A DNA stretch of 64,000 nt from Inia geoffrensis (Eukaryota > Chordata > Mammalia > Artiodactyla > Iniidae). The notes under the pieces were generated by a model. It saw only the letters and a program-made list of their open reading frames with translations. It had not been told where the DNA came from and made no database searches. Both the position numbers and the translations under genes were made by a program. Positions within the stretch are counted from its first letter, which is position 1. Each line of letters begins with the position of its first letter. The stretch spans positions 177,039,494-177,103,493 of the forward strand of contig CM070899.1 in assembly GCA_036417435.1 (NCBI GenBank). Reading direction: 5' to 3'. This document shows, piece by piece, positions 24,142 to 36,070 of this stretch.

Positions 24142-25536
24142 GTGGTAAGTGGTAAATCGGGATTTGGTAGAAAGGCCTTGGAAGAATGTTACAAATGTGT
24201 GCCTTGGATGGAAGTATACATAAAGTTTTGAGAAGACATAAAACTATCAGGAAGATAGCATCTTCATACTGAGCTGTTTCTCAAAGACATTGTTGAAATG
24301 AAGAGCTATAGAAACTATTATGAAGTAACTTTGCCAACTATAGTCTGGACATGCTCCCAGAAATGACATAAAAATATTTAGTAACCGAAAGGATACAAGT
24401 ACCAATTAATCAAAAAGTATTCAGATCGCAGAGCTGGAGGCTCCCTGCTGGTTTCTGGGTGCTGCAGATATCCAGGGGGGCTGAAGAATGCACCATAGAT
24501 GTTAGAGCAGCTGGGAGACCTTGGAGGTCATAGGGAGTTGGCTGTTTCTCAAGGAATATGGAACTATTTCAATATTTTATTACCAACCAGTATGACCACA
24601 GCAGTAGGTATTGGCTTAATATTAGCTGTACATGTTCCTAGTTTTAGTATGATAGGAAGAGCTATCCAAAGACAGCAAGATGGTAAGCATCTGCACAAGG
24701 TACAGGAAAAATGTGCTCAGAGAACACTGCATTTGAAAACAATCAGTAAATTTAACATCCTTCAAATAGTCTTCTGTTCCAAAGAAAATGAGTCAGAACC
24801 TCAAAACAGAGCATAAGCGGAGCCCAACTTTTTAAAAAAAAGTGTATCCTTCATCATGATGACGATAGATTGCACTCAACATTGGAGGAAACATAGCTTC
24901 GGTTCTTCACTAAATAACGACATAAAATTGTCAGAATGAACTCCCATTTTCAAATATTTATTGAACTCTTAGAATACACAAGAACGTCAAGAGCAAAAAT
25001 AACATTCTGCATTAGTAAGGACCTTTCCCTTGTCAAAGTGTATGTCAGGAGGTGACAGAGCAGAAGTTGGAAAGCGAGGATGTTTCAGGTCTATCACTTG
25101 CTGCTGGATGATCTCCGACAAGTTAATGTATTGGAATACTGGTTTAACTGCTTCCATAGAGATCAGAATAACAGTGGCTTAAATAAACTACATTACTTTG
25201 TTTCTCTCTCACTTAAAAGTCCAAGCTGGTAGGCAGCTTCATGTGGTCATGTGGAGGACTAGGCTTTCGCCGTGCCATAAAGTGTGGTCTTACCTGCATT
25301 GTGGAAGCTGACCCAACACTACATCTGTGTTCCTGCCTACTGGGAATGGGGGGGAATATAGGGCAGTGGAAGGTATTCCTTTAAAAGGCAGGACCTACAA
25401 AGTACACTCATCAATTCTAGTCACATTCCATTGGCTATTATTCCACTTGGTCGTACCTAGCTGCAAGGGAAGCTGAGAACCGAAATCTCTAGATGACTAG
25501 TCATGCACTCACCTAAAACTATGGAGGCTCTAGTAT
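24140..25536. other. Unrecognised sequence with one odd short frame
   Basis: A 105-codon frame at 24499-24816 (+) includes a hydrophobic stretch (TTAVGIGLILAVHVPSF). It is followed by an A-run near 24833. It could be a decayed retrocopy, but I do not recognise the parent and see no firm duplication. Confidence 0.35.
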
Positions 25537-25550
25537 TAAAAGGAGAAAGA

Positions 25551-25674
25551 GGGAGTCCCCTGGTGGTCCAGTGGTTATGACTTGGTGCTTTCTACCGTGG
25601 GCCTGGGTTCAATCCCTGGTCGGGGAATTAAGATCCCATAAGCCACGCATCATGCCCAAAAACCAAAATAAAAA
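25551..25674 (+). mobile_element. CHR-type SINE
   Basis: Forward 'gggagtcccctggtggtcca', 'ggttcaatccctggtcgggg', A-rich tail. Perfect 14-bp duplication TAAAAGGAGAAAGA (25537-25550, 25675-25688). Confidence 0.96.
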
Positions 25675-25699
25675 TAAAAGGAGAAAGAAAAACTTGGTT

Positions 25700-25840
25700 A
25701 TTGGGGAAAAATTAGCAGACTCTGCCACCTTTAGCTACTCTGAGCCTCAGTTTCACCTTTGTGAAATGTAGACAATTGTACTGATCAGTGTGTAGAAAAC
25801 ACCTAGCCCAGTGCCTTGCACATGCTCAACAGTAACCCTA
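25700..25840 (+). mobile_element. MIR 3' part
   Basis: 'ctgagcctcagtttcacctt', 'tgtgaaatgtagacaa', 'cccagtgccttgcacatgc'. Only the right-hand MIR core is present. Confidence 0.72.
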
Positions 25841-25966
25841 AGTCTTGGGCCTGCGGGTGTGTTTGATGCTGCAGCATAGGTCAAATCCTGGACCTGGTTT
25901 CATGGAAGGCTGGGAGAATGGATACAGGCTTCTAGCTAGGGAGGAAATGTCAGAAAAGGGTATTTA

Positions 25967-26089
25967 GGGACTTCCGTGGTGGTCCAGTTGTTAAGACTCC
26001 ATGCTTCCACTGTAGGGGACATGGCTTTTCTCCCTGGTTGGGGAACCAAGATCCTGCATGAGGCACACACGTGGCCAACAAAAAAAAGG
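25967..26089 (+). mobile_element. CHR-type SINE
   Basis: Forward 'gggacttccgtggtggtcca', 'tccctggttggggaacc', 'acgtggccaacaaaaaa'. Diverged; duplication unclear. Confidence 0.9.
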
Positions 26090-26244
26090 GAGAGTGTTTT
26101 AAAAAAAGATGCTGGGCAGTGAAAAATATGACAAATGCCCTCTATAGTGTATGTGTGCTGTAGCTCATTTAACTTGCACACAATTATGGCTATTAGCTTA
26201 TTAGGCAATTGTGATTTTAAATAGGGTGTGCTCTTTTTTTTTTT

Positions 26245-26430
26245 AATTGAAGTATAGTTGACATACAATATTACATAACTGGCAGCTGTTCAATATAGTG
26301 ATTCACAATTTTTAAACATTGTACTCCATTTATAGTTATAAAATATTGGCTATATTCCCTGTGTTGTACGATATACCCTTGTAGCTTGTTTTATACACAG
26401 TGATTGTACCTCTTAATCCACATAGGGTGT
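26245..26430 (-). mobile_element. L1 3'-end fragment
   Basis: Antisense L1 3' UTR: 'taattgaagtatagttgaca', 'ttcaatatagtgattcaca', 'ggctatattccctgtgttgt'. Confidence 0.78.
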
Positions 26431-28200
26431 GCTCTTAACAAAACTGTGAAGTCGACAGTGTGTTTGACCTCGCACTTAAACTCTTAGCATCATTTTCTTC
26501 AATCACAGACTCTCTCTACATATATTTTTCTGTGTTTCATCTGAGAAACTTGCTCTTACCTAATCACCTTATCTTTTTTTTTTTTTTAATTTTTGCTGGG
26601 TTGATAGAAGAAGGGAACTCTCTTGAGGCCTCCAATTCTGTTATGTATTTGGTTGCTCACATTTTGAATCCAGCCCAGGTATTGTTACTCAGGCATTGGT
26701 ATTGAAATGCTCTAAGAAATTGTATTTTGGGGGAAGGCTAGGATATTACATAATCCAGTTACCCCATTTACACTTTTTAATCTTTTTTTAAAAGCTGTTT
26801 TCATGTCATTTCCTATGGCATAAAGTCATATAATTTTAAGGTCAAAAGGAATCATGGAGATCATTAAACCCTCAACTTATAGATGAAATAATGAAGGGCC
26901 AGGGAGATGTAATGATTTGCTCCAAGTCAATCATTTAGTTTTGACATTGAGAGTAGAATTCAGAGCTCCCAATTCTAGCTTCTATTATCAATTTATAAGA
27001 CTCCTACACCAAATATCAGAGAACCTGGGTTTTCATGGCTATAATAGAGGAATGAGGGCTGGGGGAGAAAGTAGGAAAACATATGAAAATAACTGTTTTC
27101 TCTTCAGTCAGGATTGATGGGGTGACCACACATGCTCTTTTGTCTGGGACACTTCTGATTTACCCCTAACGTCTGGAATAATTATTAAGAGGAACCCCTT
27201 TCCCTCTCAAAAGTTTACCGGTTCAGAACATAAATTATAGGTTAGCTCACTTAATGAAAAATTTCTTTGTCCTTCAGTGATTCCATTTGCTCAGCAAATG
27301 TATTGATGTAAAAGAGTTGGCTTATACTGTAATACAGTGGTTAATCAGAGTAAAACTGAAGCTGTAATGCTGTGGTTTTCCAATTCCAAGTCATAGCCAT
27401 TGGTGGGCCAGGAAATGAATTTGGCGTTATAATCCTTTAAAAGGAGGAAAAGAACAGTACATAAAATAGAGTGCATATACTTAGTAAAGGGAAGAGGGGT
27501 TTTTTGTTTGTTTGTTTTGAAGGGGAGGGGGACTGCGCCACTCAGCTTGCAGGATCTTAGTTCCCCGACTAGGGATTGAAAGAGCCGAACCCTAACCACT
27601 GGGCTGCCAGGGAATTCCCCTTGTTATCTTTTGAACCTTGTTTTGGTTATACATACATAGAGTAGTGTACTTGTCCTCAGTGGAGAACCTATTTCTTGTT
27701 GTGGGCCGCAGTTAAAAAAAAAAGTGGGGAAGCCGCTGCATAGAGAAATCCAGGACTTAAAAAGAGCTCTACAAAACTAGATGCAAGCTCACGGTAGTTT
27801 ATACCACTTTGCAGCCAGCTACTCGATGAACTGGCTGTATCAACAAGGTAACTAAAATTGACACACTTTGAGACACAGTAAAGAATAAATATTAGACTTT
27901 GCACCGAAATTATAGAGTCAGAGGAAGCAATAATCACCTTAAAGTGTATAGTTTTTAGTTGCTTTAGTTGTCTTCATATTCCAAGGTATTATTAAGCAGA
28001 TAACAGAAAACAAATCCACCTGCTGCAAATACTATTTGGCACTTACGGAGCCTTTATGTGAGACTGCTACAAGATTTCTAAAAGACTCAAGGATAACTGA
28101 TTTATTAAAATGCTATTAGAGAAAAATGTTGTAGAAGTGTATTTTTAATATGAAAGATATTTTGACATATCAAGTAAAAAATAGTATACTTTTCTTTTAG
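26430..28200. other. Intergenic sequence with weak relics
   Basis: One degenerate SINE and a probable antisense MIR near 26890-26990 ('tagatgaaataatgaagggc'). No gene. Confidence 0.45.
27500..27620 (-). mobile_element. CHR-type SINE, degenerate
   Basis: Reverse SINE with 'gcaggatcttagttccccg', 'gactagggattgaa' and 'gggctgccagggaattcc'. Part of the body is deleted. Confidence 0.88.
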
Positions 28201-28202
28201 TC

Positions 28203-28240
28203 ATCATACCATAGATACAGCATGGTATCTATGGTATGAT
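28203..28240. repeat. Perfect 16-bp inverted repeat
   Basis: ATCATACCATAGATAC (28203-28218), loop AGCATG, GTATCTATGGTATGAT (28225-28240). The right arm runs on into sequence that looks like an old L1 3' end. Confidence 0.97.
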
Positions 28241-28258
28241 CCCATTCTTGTCAAAAAT

Positions 28259-28308
28259 AGTGTGTGTGTGTGTGTTGTGTGTGTCTGTGTGTGTGTCTGT
28301 GTGTATCA
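28259..28308 (+). repeat. Interrupted (GT)n repeat
   Basis: GT units broken by TT and CT interruptions. Confidence 0.95.
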
Positions 28309-28317
28309 GGATTTGTC

Positions 28318-28537
28318 AGTCCTGGTACTGTTGACAATTTGGGCCGGATAATTATTTGTTATAGGGCTGGTCTATACACTACAGGACACGTAGAAGCATT
28401 CTTGGCCTCTACCCGCTAGATGCAAGCAGCAGTACCACCACGCCCAGCCCCCAACACACACACACCAGTTTCTCCAGTTGTGACAACAAACTCTGTCTCC
28501 AGACCTCGCCAAGCCACCTCAGTTGAGAACCACTGAT
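28318..28537 (-). mobile_element. MER5A-like hAT DNA transposon
   Basis: Matches the MER5A layout in reverse: 'ggtactgttgacaatttggg', 'ggcctctacccgctagatgc', 'ccagttgtgacaacaaactc', 'gttgagaaccactga'. Non-autonomous; no transposase. Confidence 0.85.
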
Positions 28538-29099
28538 ACAGATATAACTGACTAAGGAGTTGTCTCTTTTGTGGATGGACTTTTTTTTTTTTAATTTTCT
28601 GTCTCTTTCACTTGTTTAAAGATTCTGATTTTTCTATGTAATGAGCATGTATTATTTTCATAATAAAAATCCCATAAAACTGTATTTATATTGAAAAACT
28701 GTACTGGCTCCATAGCAGTTATTTTTATAACTTTGATGACTGAGATTCTTAAGCAGAAAGATGTTCCTGGAAAATCAAGTAGGAAGGTCACATGTACAAA
28801 TTGCTGTGGTCAAGTATAATTTCTTTCATTTTGTTTCCATTCATTCTTTCATTCACTCATTCAGAAATGTCTACATATTAGCACCGTGTCTGTAAGTATA
28901 CATATGATACAGAGAGAGCCTTTAGAAATACAGTAAGTGCTATTTTCCGTGTCTCACAGAAAATTGGAGTTACAAAATATATTTTGTCGATACAACAATT
29001 TCCAAAACAAATCAGATTCACTGACACTTAAAACCTCCCCATGTTTTGAAGGTAAGCCTTCTCATGAATTACCTTCTAAAATGTTTATAAGAAATTGTC

Positions 29100-29530
29100 C
29101 CTCACATAAAGGTGCAAATGTAAGTGCAAAGATGTTCTCTGTGACATTGCTTGACGAGTAAGCAACAAAGTTAAAACAATCTAAATGTCATTAAAAATAT
29201 ATTATCACACATCCACACTTTGGAATTTTTTTTCTAGACATTAGAAGAATGAGGTAGAGCTGTATATTGTCACATGAAAAATGCTCCGTATAGACTAGTT
29301 AAGGAAAAAGCATAAGGAGGGGAAAATATGCACAGTATTATCCTACTATGAAAAAATTTTACAGGCACATATGTATATGGATATACAATCTATATATGCT
29401 TATAAAATTTCCAGAAATATCTAAAACAAATTGTTAACAGCGCTTCCCTCTGGAGTGTGAAATAGGGGAGATGGGATGGAAGGGAATTTCACTTTTATTT
29501 TTACACGTTTGCATTGTGTTACTTTTTTAC
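29100..29530 (+). mobile_element. Old L1 (L1M-like) 3' region
   Basis: Sense order typical of old L1 ends: 'gaatgaggtagagctgtata', 'tattatcctactatgaaaa', 'ttaacagcgcttccctctgg', 'ttcacttttatttttacacg'. Confidence 0.6.
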
Positions 29531-29534
29531 AATA

Positions 29535-29925
29535 TACATATACAATGGAATACTACCCAGCCGTAAGAAGAACGAAATAATGCCATTTGCAGCAACATAG
29601 ATGCAACTAGAGATTATCACACTAACTGAAGTAAGTCAAAAGAGAAAGACAAATAGCATATGATATCACTTATATGTGGAATCTAAAATATGGCACTATT
29701 GAACTTGTCTACAAAACAGAAACAGACTCACAGACACAGAGAACAGACTTGTGGTTGCCAAGGGGGAGGCGGGTGGGGGAGGGAAGGATTGGGAGTTTGG
29801 GATTAGCAGATGCAAACTAGTATATATAGGATGGATAAACAACAAGGTCCTACTGTATAACACAGGGAACTGTATTCACTATCCTGTGATAAACTATAAT
29901 GGTAAAGAATATTTTAAAAAAGAAT
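29535..29925 (+). mobile_element. L1 ORF2 end and 3' UTR fragment
   Basis: 'caatggaatactacccagcc', 'catagatgcaactagagatt', 'aagtaagtcaaaagagaaag', 'ggtcctactgtataacacag'. Abuts the older L1 relic to its left. Confidence 0.88.
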
Positions 29926-30385
29926 GTAAGAAAGAAAGAATAATAAAACTTGATTTATTAAAATGTGAAGCAACTTCAAGTCTACCCTCCATCTTTTCCT
30001 TTTCTTAAGTCTTGGCAAAATACTTACATAATGGTTGGGCATTTTTACAATTGACTTCTTAGTCATTAAGGGTGTATCACTCAGCCTGGCCTTCTACCCA
30101 TATAGAGGGAGAGCAGTGTGACAAGGTACCTCCTCCTTCCCCATTCGTCTCTAAGAGGGGTAAGCCACGCTATCATGTTCATTTGCTTACAGCTATTTAA
30201 CTACTATGCAAACATTGAAGAATGTGGATATTTAAAATGTTGGCCTACAACTATCAGACAACTGGGTTGTAATAGAACCACCCTTGGCAACAGATTACCG
30301 CATACACTGCATTGTTATTTAACGTTGGTGTGTGTATGGTGTCTTGTTTTCCCTACCTTATGTTAAGTCCTTTATAAACAGGAGC

Positions 30386-30701
30386 TGTCTTAATCCATTT
30401 GGGCTGCTATAACAAAATACCACAGACTGGGTAGCTTATAAACAACGGACATTTATTTCTCATGGTTCTGGAGGCTGGAAGCCTGAGGGCCCTCTTCTGG
30501 GTTGCAAATAACCTTGTTTTGTCCTCACAAGGTGAGAGGCATTAGGGACCTCTGGGGCCTCTTATAAACACTTATTCCATTGCTGAGCTCTCTACCCTTG
30601 TGATTTAAGCACTTTTCAAGCCCCTACTTCCTAATACCATCTTCTTTGCAGGGATTTCCACGAATGAATTCTGGGGGGATACAAACATTCAAACCATATC
30701 A
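30386..30701 (-). mobile_element. Solo LTR of ERVL-MaLR type (MST/MLT1-like)
   Basis: On the minus strand it runs TGATATGGTTTGAATG... through 'agaaataaatgtcc' to ...TTAAGACA, the standard MaLR LTR layout with TG/CA ends. Noncoding; no internal retroviral sequence flanks it. A 5-bp duplication is not evident. Confidence 0.88.
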
Positions 30702-32094
30702 TTGACCAAAGGCTATATTTCTCATTCTCCCTCTGCAACTAGCAGGACTAGTTATTATTAGTAGATCTCATCATTATACTGGTTAAGGCAACAAGAAGCA
30801 GGCAACAGAGTACGGAACAAACTGTGTCTGGTCTAACTACCCCTTTCCTAACATAATCCCAAATCTGATGAACGGAATTCAGGAAACAACTCAGGTTTGG
30901 GGCTTCTCTCCTTCGTGCTGGAATGATTCAAAAACTGTGTGCGGGAACTGATGATTCTGTGCAAATGATGTGATCTGAACCTCTATGTGAATGACAGCTC
31001 TGACTTCCTTTCTCTCAATAGTCCACTGAATCCACAAGATGAAAAATGCCATTGCATAGGTAGCGACTTGAACCATATTCTAATCACCAGCGGAACTGTG
31101 GGCTATTTATCAAAAGGATCTGAACATTTTCCAAGCCTAAATATAGGAGTCAATGATTATGTATAATCTCTGGCTTTTTCTCCATTCTTTGTTCTATTTT
31201 TTTTTCCTACAAAAAGCAAAAACTTCTTGATTACCTGATCTAGTTATCATCAATTGATTTACATTTGCTGGAGTTATAAGATCTTTAGATAATAGGATTT
31301 TCAGCGATACTAATTTCAGAGGAGCCATAAGGTTTAAATAATTGAAAGGAGCTTTCCCTTCTTCCCGAAAATTTCACTTCCAGCCAGTGACATGTCAGCA
31401 GTAGAAATATGCTAGAGAAAGAATATTGTGGTGTTTTCATGAGGTGGTGCCCTTTATTTATTTGTTCACTTTAAATTGTCAGTTCAATAGCATGAATATA
31501 TATCAACCTACACAATACTTCCCAAGTTGCTTGCCTTTATTCCTTATGTTCCATTTTATTTGACAGTATTCAGAGAAAATTTACTGAGGGCCTGATGTGT
31601 CTCAGGCACTTTTTGGAATCTTTCCCACACATATTATATATTTTAAGTTTGGTTGGTTCTATATATGGTTAAACTGGGACATATTCCCATATGCTTTATG
31701 CATATTAGTGCTCATTAAATGTTTATTGAAAAGAATATAAAATTATTTTTTATATCATGATGACTACATAAAAAGCTCAAGAAAAAACAAAATTATAAAT
31801 TCAAGTAGCATTTCAGTAGCCCAGCTCTTCAAATATCCCTTTCACTTGGGCATAAATGATTTGGTTTCAGTAAGTTTCAACTCCTTTATATCATATAACA
31901 ATTATACTTAAGTGCTATATAGAGTACTGTGCATTTGTTAGAAAAATCATTAAGATACATAAAATGCCCATGATTTATGAAATAATGTCACAGAGTAAGT
32001 GTTGTTGCTGAGACATTTATAAATAATACATAATCATCTTTTTATATCAAGCACTTAGCACAGTACCTTGCTCATAGTAGGTTTTTTCTTTTAA
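30702..32094. other. Repeat-poor AT-rich intergenic sequence
   Basis: Only a weak MIR/L2-like trace near 31580-31640. A candidate for conserved noncoding sequence by its lack of inserts, but conservation cannot be seen here. Confidence 0.45.
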
Positions 32095-33780
32095 AAACAG
32101 CTTCATTTAGATGTAATTCACATGCCATAAAATTCATCTTTTAAAAATGTTCAGGACTTCCCTGGTTGGGCAGTGGTTAAGAATCTGCCTGCCAATGCGG
32201 GGGACATGGGTTCGATCCCTTATCTGGGAAGATCCCACATGCCATGGAGCAACTAAGCCTGTATGCCACAACTACTGAAGCCCCTGCACCTAGAGCCCGT
32301 GCAGCAACAAAGACCCAAAGCAGCCAAAAATAAAAAAAAAAAAAATAATAAAAATGTTCAGTTTAGTGGTTTCTAGTATAATCCCAGAGTTGTACAATCA
32401 TCACCACAATCTAATTTTAAACGTTTTCATCATTCCATAAAGAAAGTCCATTCCCATTGGTAGTGACTCCCTGTTCCCCCTTCTCCCCATTTCCTGGCAA
32501 CTACTAATCTATTTCCTATCTCTATAGATTTGCCTATTCTGGACACTTCATACAAATGAAATTATACAACATGTGGCCTTCTGTGTCTGGTTTCCTTCAC
32601 TTACACTAATGTTTTCAAGGTTCACCCATGTTGCAGCATGTATCAGTACTTCATTCTTTTTATGGCTGCATAGTATTTCATTGTGTGGATATACCACATT
32701 TTGTTTACCCATTCATTAGTTGATGGAAAACTGGGTTGTTTCCACTTTTTGGCAATTATGAATAATGCTACCACGAACACTGATATATACATTTTTGTGT
32801 GGACATACATTTTCATATCTCTTGGTTATATGCCTAGTAGTGTAATTACTGGATCATATGGTAATTCTATGTGTAAACTTTTGAAGAATCACCAAATTGT
32901 TTTTCAAATTGCTTTCAAAGTTCCATTTTAAAATTCTACAAGCAATGTATAAGGGTTCTAATTTCTCCACATTTTCACCAACACTTGCTATTGTCTGTCT
33001 TTTTTTATTTCAGCCATCCTAGTGGGTATGAGGTAGATCTCACTGTAGGTTTTGATTTGCATTTCCCTAGCGACTAACGATGTTGAGTATTTTTTCATGT
33101 GCTTATTGGCTGTTTGTACATCTTCTTTGGAGGAATGTCTATACAAATCATGCATCCATTTAAAAGTTGGGTTATTTGTGTTTCTACTATTGAATTATAA
33201 GACTTTTTAATACATTCTTTATATTTCAAAGTCCCTTATCAGATATATGACTTGTAAATATAGTTTCCCATTCTTCAGTTTGTCTTTTCACTTTATGGTG
33301 TCCTCTGAAGCACAAAATTTTTAGTTTTGATGAAGTCCAACTTACTATTTTTTTCTTTTGTTGTTTGTCTTTTTTGGTGTCACATCTAAGAACAATGCCT
33401 GATCCACGCGCACTGAGATTTCTGCCTCAAATTTCTTCTACGGATTTGATAATCTTAGCTCTTATTTTTGATCCATTTTAAGTTAATTTTTTGAAGGTCC
33501 AGCTTCATTCTTTTGTATGTAGATATCCAGTTGTCCCAGAACCATTTGTTGAAAAAGCTATTCTTTCTCCCATTTAATTGTCTTGGCACCCAGTCAAAGA
33601 CAATTGATCATACACATATGGCTTTATTTCTGGACTCTCAGTTCTATTCCACCAATCTATATGCTTACCTTTATGCCAGTACCACATGGTCTTGATGACT
33701 GTAGCTTTGTAGTAAGTCCTGGAATTGGGAAGCACGAGTCTTCCAACTTTATTCTTTTTCAAGATGATTTTTCATATTAG
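32095..33780 (-). mobile_element. Old L1 (L1M-like) fragment, 1.5 kb
   Basis: Continuous antisense L1 from 'cttcatttagatgtaattca' through 'ggatataccacattttgttt', 'tttcatgtgcttattggctg', 'cttatcagatatatgacttg' to 'gaattgggaagcacgagtc'. It covers the 3' region and the end of ORF2. Frames are broken. Interrupted by one SINE. Confidence 0.9.
32155..32348 (+). mobile_element. CHR-2-type SINE nested in L1
   Basis: Forward 'gacttccctggttgggcagt', 'gggaagatcccacatgcc', A-rich tail, internally shortened. Perfect 13-bp duplication TAAAAATGTTCAG (32142-32154, 32349-32361). Confidence 0.96.
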
Positions 33781-33837
33781 GTTTGTAAATAAATGATGAT
33801 TTAATGGGTGACTAAATGAATGAATGTTAGCTTTTTC

Positions 33838-33958
33838 TTTTTTTTGGCTGCACTATGCAGCAAGCGGGATCTTTAGTTTCCCCCCCGACCAGGGATCGAA
33901 TCCGTGCCCCCTGCAGTGGAAGCCTGGGATCTTAACCACTGGACCGCCAGGGAAGTCC
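33838..33958 (-). mobile_element. CHR-type SINE
   Basis: Reverse SINE: T-rich end, 'gaccagggatcgaatccgtg', 'ggaccgccagggaagtcc'. Follows the old L1 directly. Confidence 0.93.
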
Positions 33959-34854
33959 AAATTCTTTGCATTTTTTTAAGTTTTATTTTGGTAGGAGGGG
34001 AAGAGGTTAGGAATTTTTTTTCTTTAAAGGAATGCAGCTAAGATACATACATACACGGACATATCTTCAAAAAACATGCTGGGATTGGGTCCTATTTTAC
34101 AAAGATGCCTTTGGTGGTTAGGTTTCTGCTGCCTGGGCTGCAGGACGGAATCTGTGTCTGAATTCCCTGTAATTGGCACCATGCTGGGAGCAAAGCTGGT
34201 GCTCAATAAATATTCATTGATTAAATGCCTTTTTGTTTTGTTTTAACCTATTGATTGTCTTGTTGCTAACTTTTGGTGGCTAGTTGCTGAAATTTTCTGT
34301 TTTTTCTAGCCTATTCAAGAAGCCTATTTTTCTAAACTTCTGCCAGTTTTCTGCATGGCACCGAAATATGCTAGACAGATGATTTTCCAGAAGACAACCA
34401 TTAGGAATTCTTTTCAGATGGCACTTCAAGGAACTGAACTTGCCTCCCCCTCTTTCATACCCTAATCTCTTTGCTATCACTTGCAGGCCTTACCTTCTCT
34501 TACGCTCCAAGGGCAGAAAACAACTCCCATTTCCAAGACTGGCAATCATCCCTGCTTTGAGTCTCCTGAAGTACCATCTCCTCTAGGAAGATTTTCCAGA
34601 CCAAGATACAGAGTGGACCCTCACTCTCACAGTGAATATGCACTGAGGTATAGTCTACCATCCCCACACAGACTAAACGGAAAAATTTTAAAAAGAGGCT
34701 TCACGTATATTAAAGTTTTGAATCTTCACATCTTTGTTGATATTTGTTCCTGTTTTAAAAAAGAAAGAAAGAAAGAATAGGCCCGAAAAGGGTCCCACAA
34801 CAACAAACCAAGACTTAATTGCAGTTTCAACCTTCTGCTGCAATGTAATCTTAA

Positions 34855-35031
34855 TCATATATGGGAAAAAAATCTGAAAAAGTATATCTATCTCTCTATA
34901 TATCTATATCTCTATCTATATATCTGAATCCCTTTGCTGTACACCTGAAACTAACACAACATTGTAACTTAACTATACTCCAAAATAAATAAATTAAAAA
35001 ATAAAGGAAATAGCTATGAAATTTTTTTTTA
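34855..35031 (+). mobile_element. 5'-truncated L1 3' end
   Basis: A (TATC)n-like stretch, then 'gctgtacacctgaaactaac', 'aacattgtaacttaac' and an A-rich end. Perfect 13-bp duplication AATGTAATCTTAA (34842-34854, 35032-35044). Confidence 0.92.
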
Positions 35032-35099
35032 AATGTAATCTTAACCGGTTTGGAATTATTCTGATCGGCACCCATTGAGCTCACCTGTCACGTAGGCCT

Positions 35100-35370
35100 T
35101 CTCCATTCCCCAGAGGAAGAAGCCGTCTGCATGACAAAACACTCACACGCCGCCACCCCACACCAAAGTCCTGACCTAAAAATAATTTTCTTCTTTTTTG
35201 CTAATAACACCCTTACCCCATCCTTCTTCCTATAAAAAAAAAAAATTTCCATTTTCTACAACAGGTGGAAGCACCCTTCTAGCTGCTGGATGGGATGTTG
35301 CCTGATGGAATTAAGCCCGAATCTCTTAATAAAGCCAATCAGATCACCAAATTTATTCAATTGAATTTTT
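35100..35370 (+). mobile_element. Possible LTR 3' portion
   Basis: Layout suggests an LTR: TATA-like 'cctataaaaaa' near 35230, AATAAA near 35327 and 'aaagccaatcagatcacc' downstream. No internal element is seen. Class unassigned. Confidence 0.35.
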
Positions 35371-35984
35371 TTTGACATTCCTAATTTGGTACATCAGACC
35401 TAGCCTGTCTTCTGTGTACCTAGTCTTGTTTTCTTCCCCACCCCCCCCCACCGTGTTTACTCCAGTCTGTTCAAAACACATTCTTGCTTTAGGATTTGCA
35501 TTTTTTAAAATAGTTTCCTTCTCTCCCTCCATGCTCCTGTTTGCTAGCTCGGCTAGGCACACGATGGCTACTCGGTAAATACGATTTAGGGGTTATTTGA
35601 TTGTTAATTGTTTTGTCTTCTGTTTCAGAACGCCAGCTACTGAAAGGCTACAGGTAGAGCTCAGGGTGAACTGCTGAATACACAGAGCAAAAGATAACCC
35701 TCAAAGCAGGGATGAAATCTAAGTAATTTCCCTTTTCTAGTTAGCCAGTGGGGTCTACAAGCTCCCAATGGGGTGTCACCAGAAGCTGCAAAGACGGTTA
35801 GACTTTTAAGTGGTTGTTTTTCCTCCTGAGTTGATTTGCCTAACAGGTTCTTGTGACCCGAGCAAACGCTGCTGGGATCCTGCAATCACACCCACCACAG
35901 CAAATTAAAAGCCCTGGCTGAGGTCAGGAGACCGGGATCGTAATTCTGGCTTCTCCAGTGTCTTGGGAACTCCTCTTCCATTAA

Positions 35985-36070
35985 TTCATTCATTCAGTAA
36001 ATATTAATTAGTCCCAACTACGTGCCAGGCTCTGTGCTAGGGTTCGTAACTCTAACAAACCTTTGGTTTC
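35985..36070 (-). mobile_element. L2 3'-end fragment
   Basis: 'cattcattcagtaaatatta' and 'actacgtgccaggctctgtg' match the antisense L2 3' end. Confidence 0.6.

Noticed and set aside
30386..30701. MaLR LTR as part of an intact provirus
   Set aside because: Only a solo LTR is present; there is no internal coding sequence or partner LTR.
34883..34925. Regularly spaced short repeats that could suggest an array
   Set aside because: A degenerate TATC microsatellite. No CRISPR-like repeats with unique spacers exist anywhere in the window.
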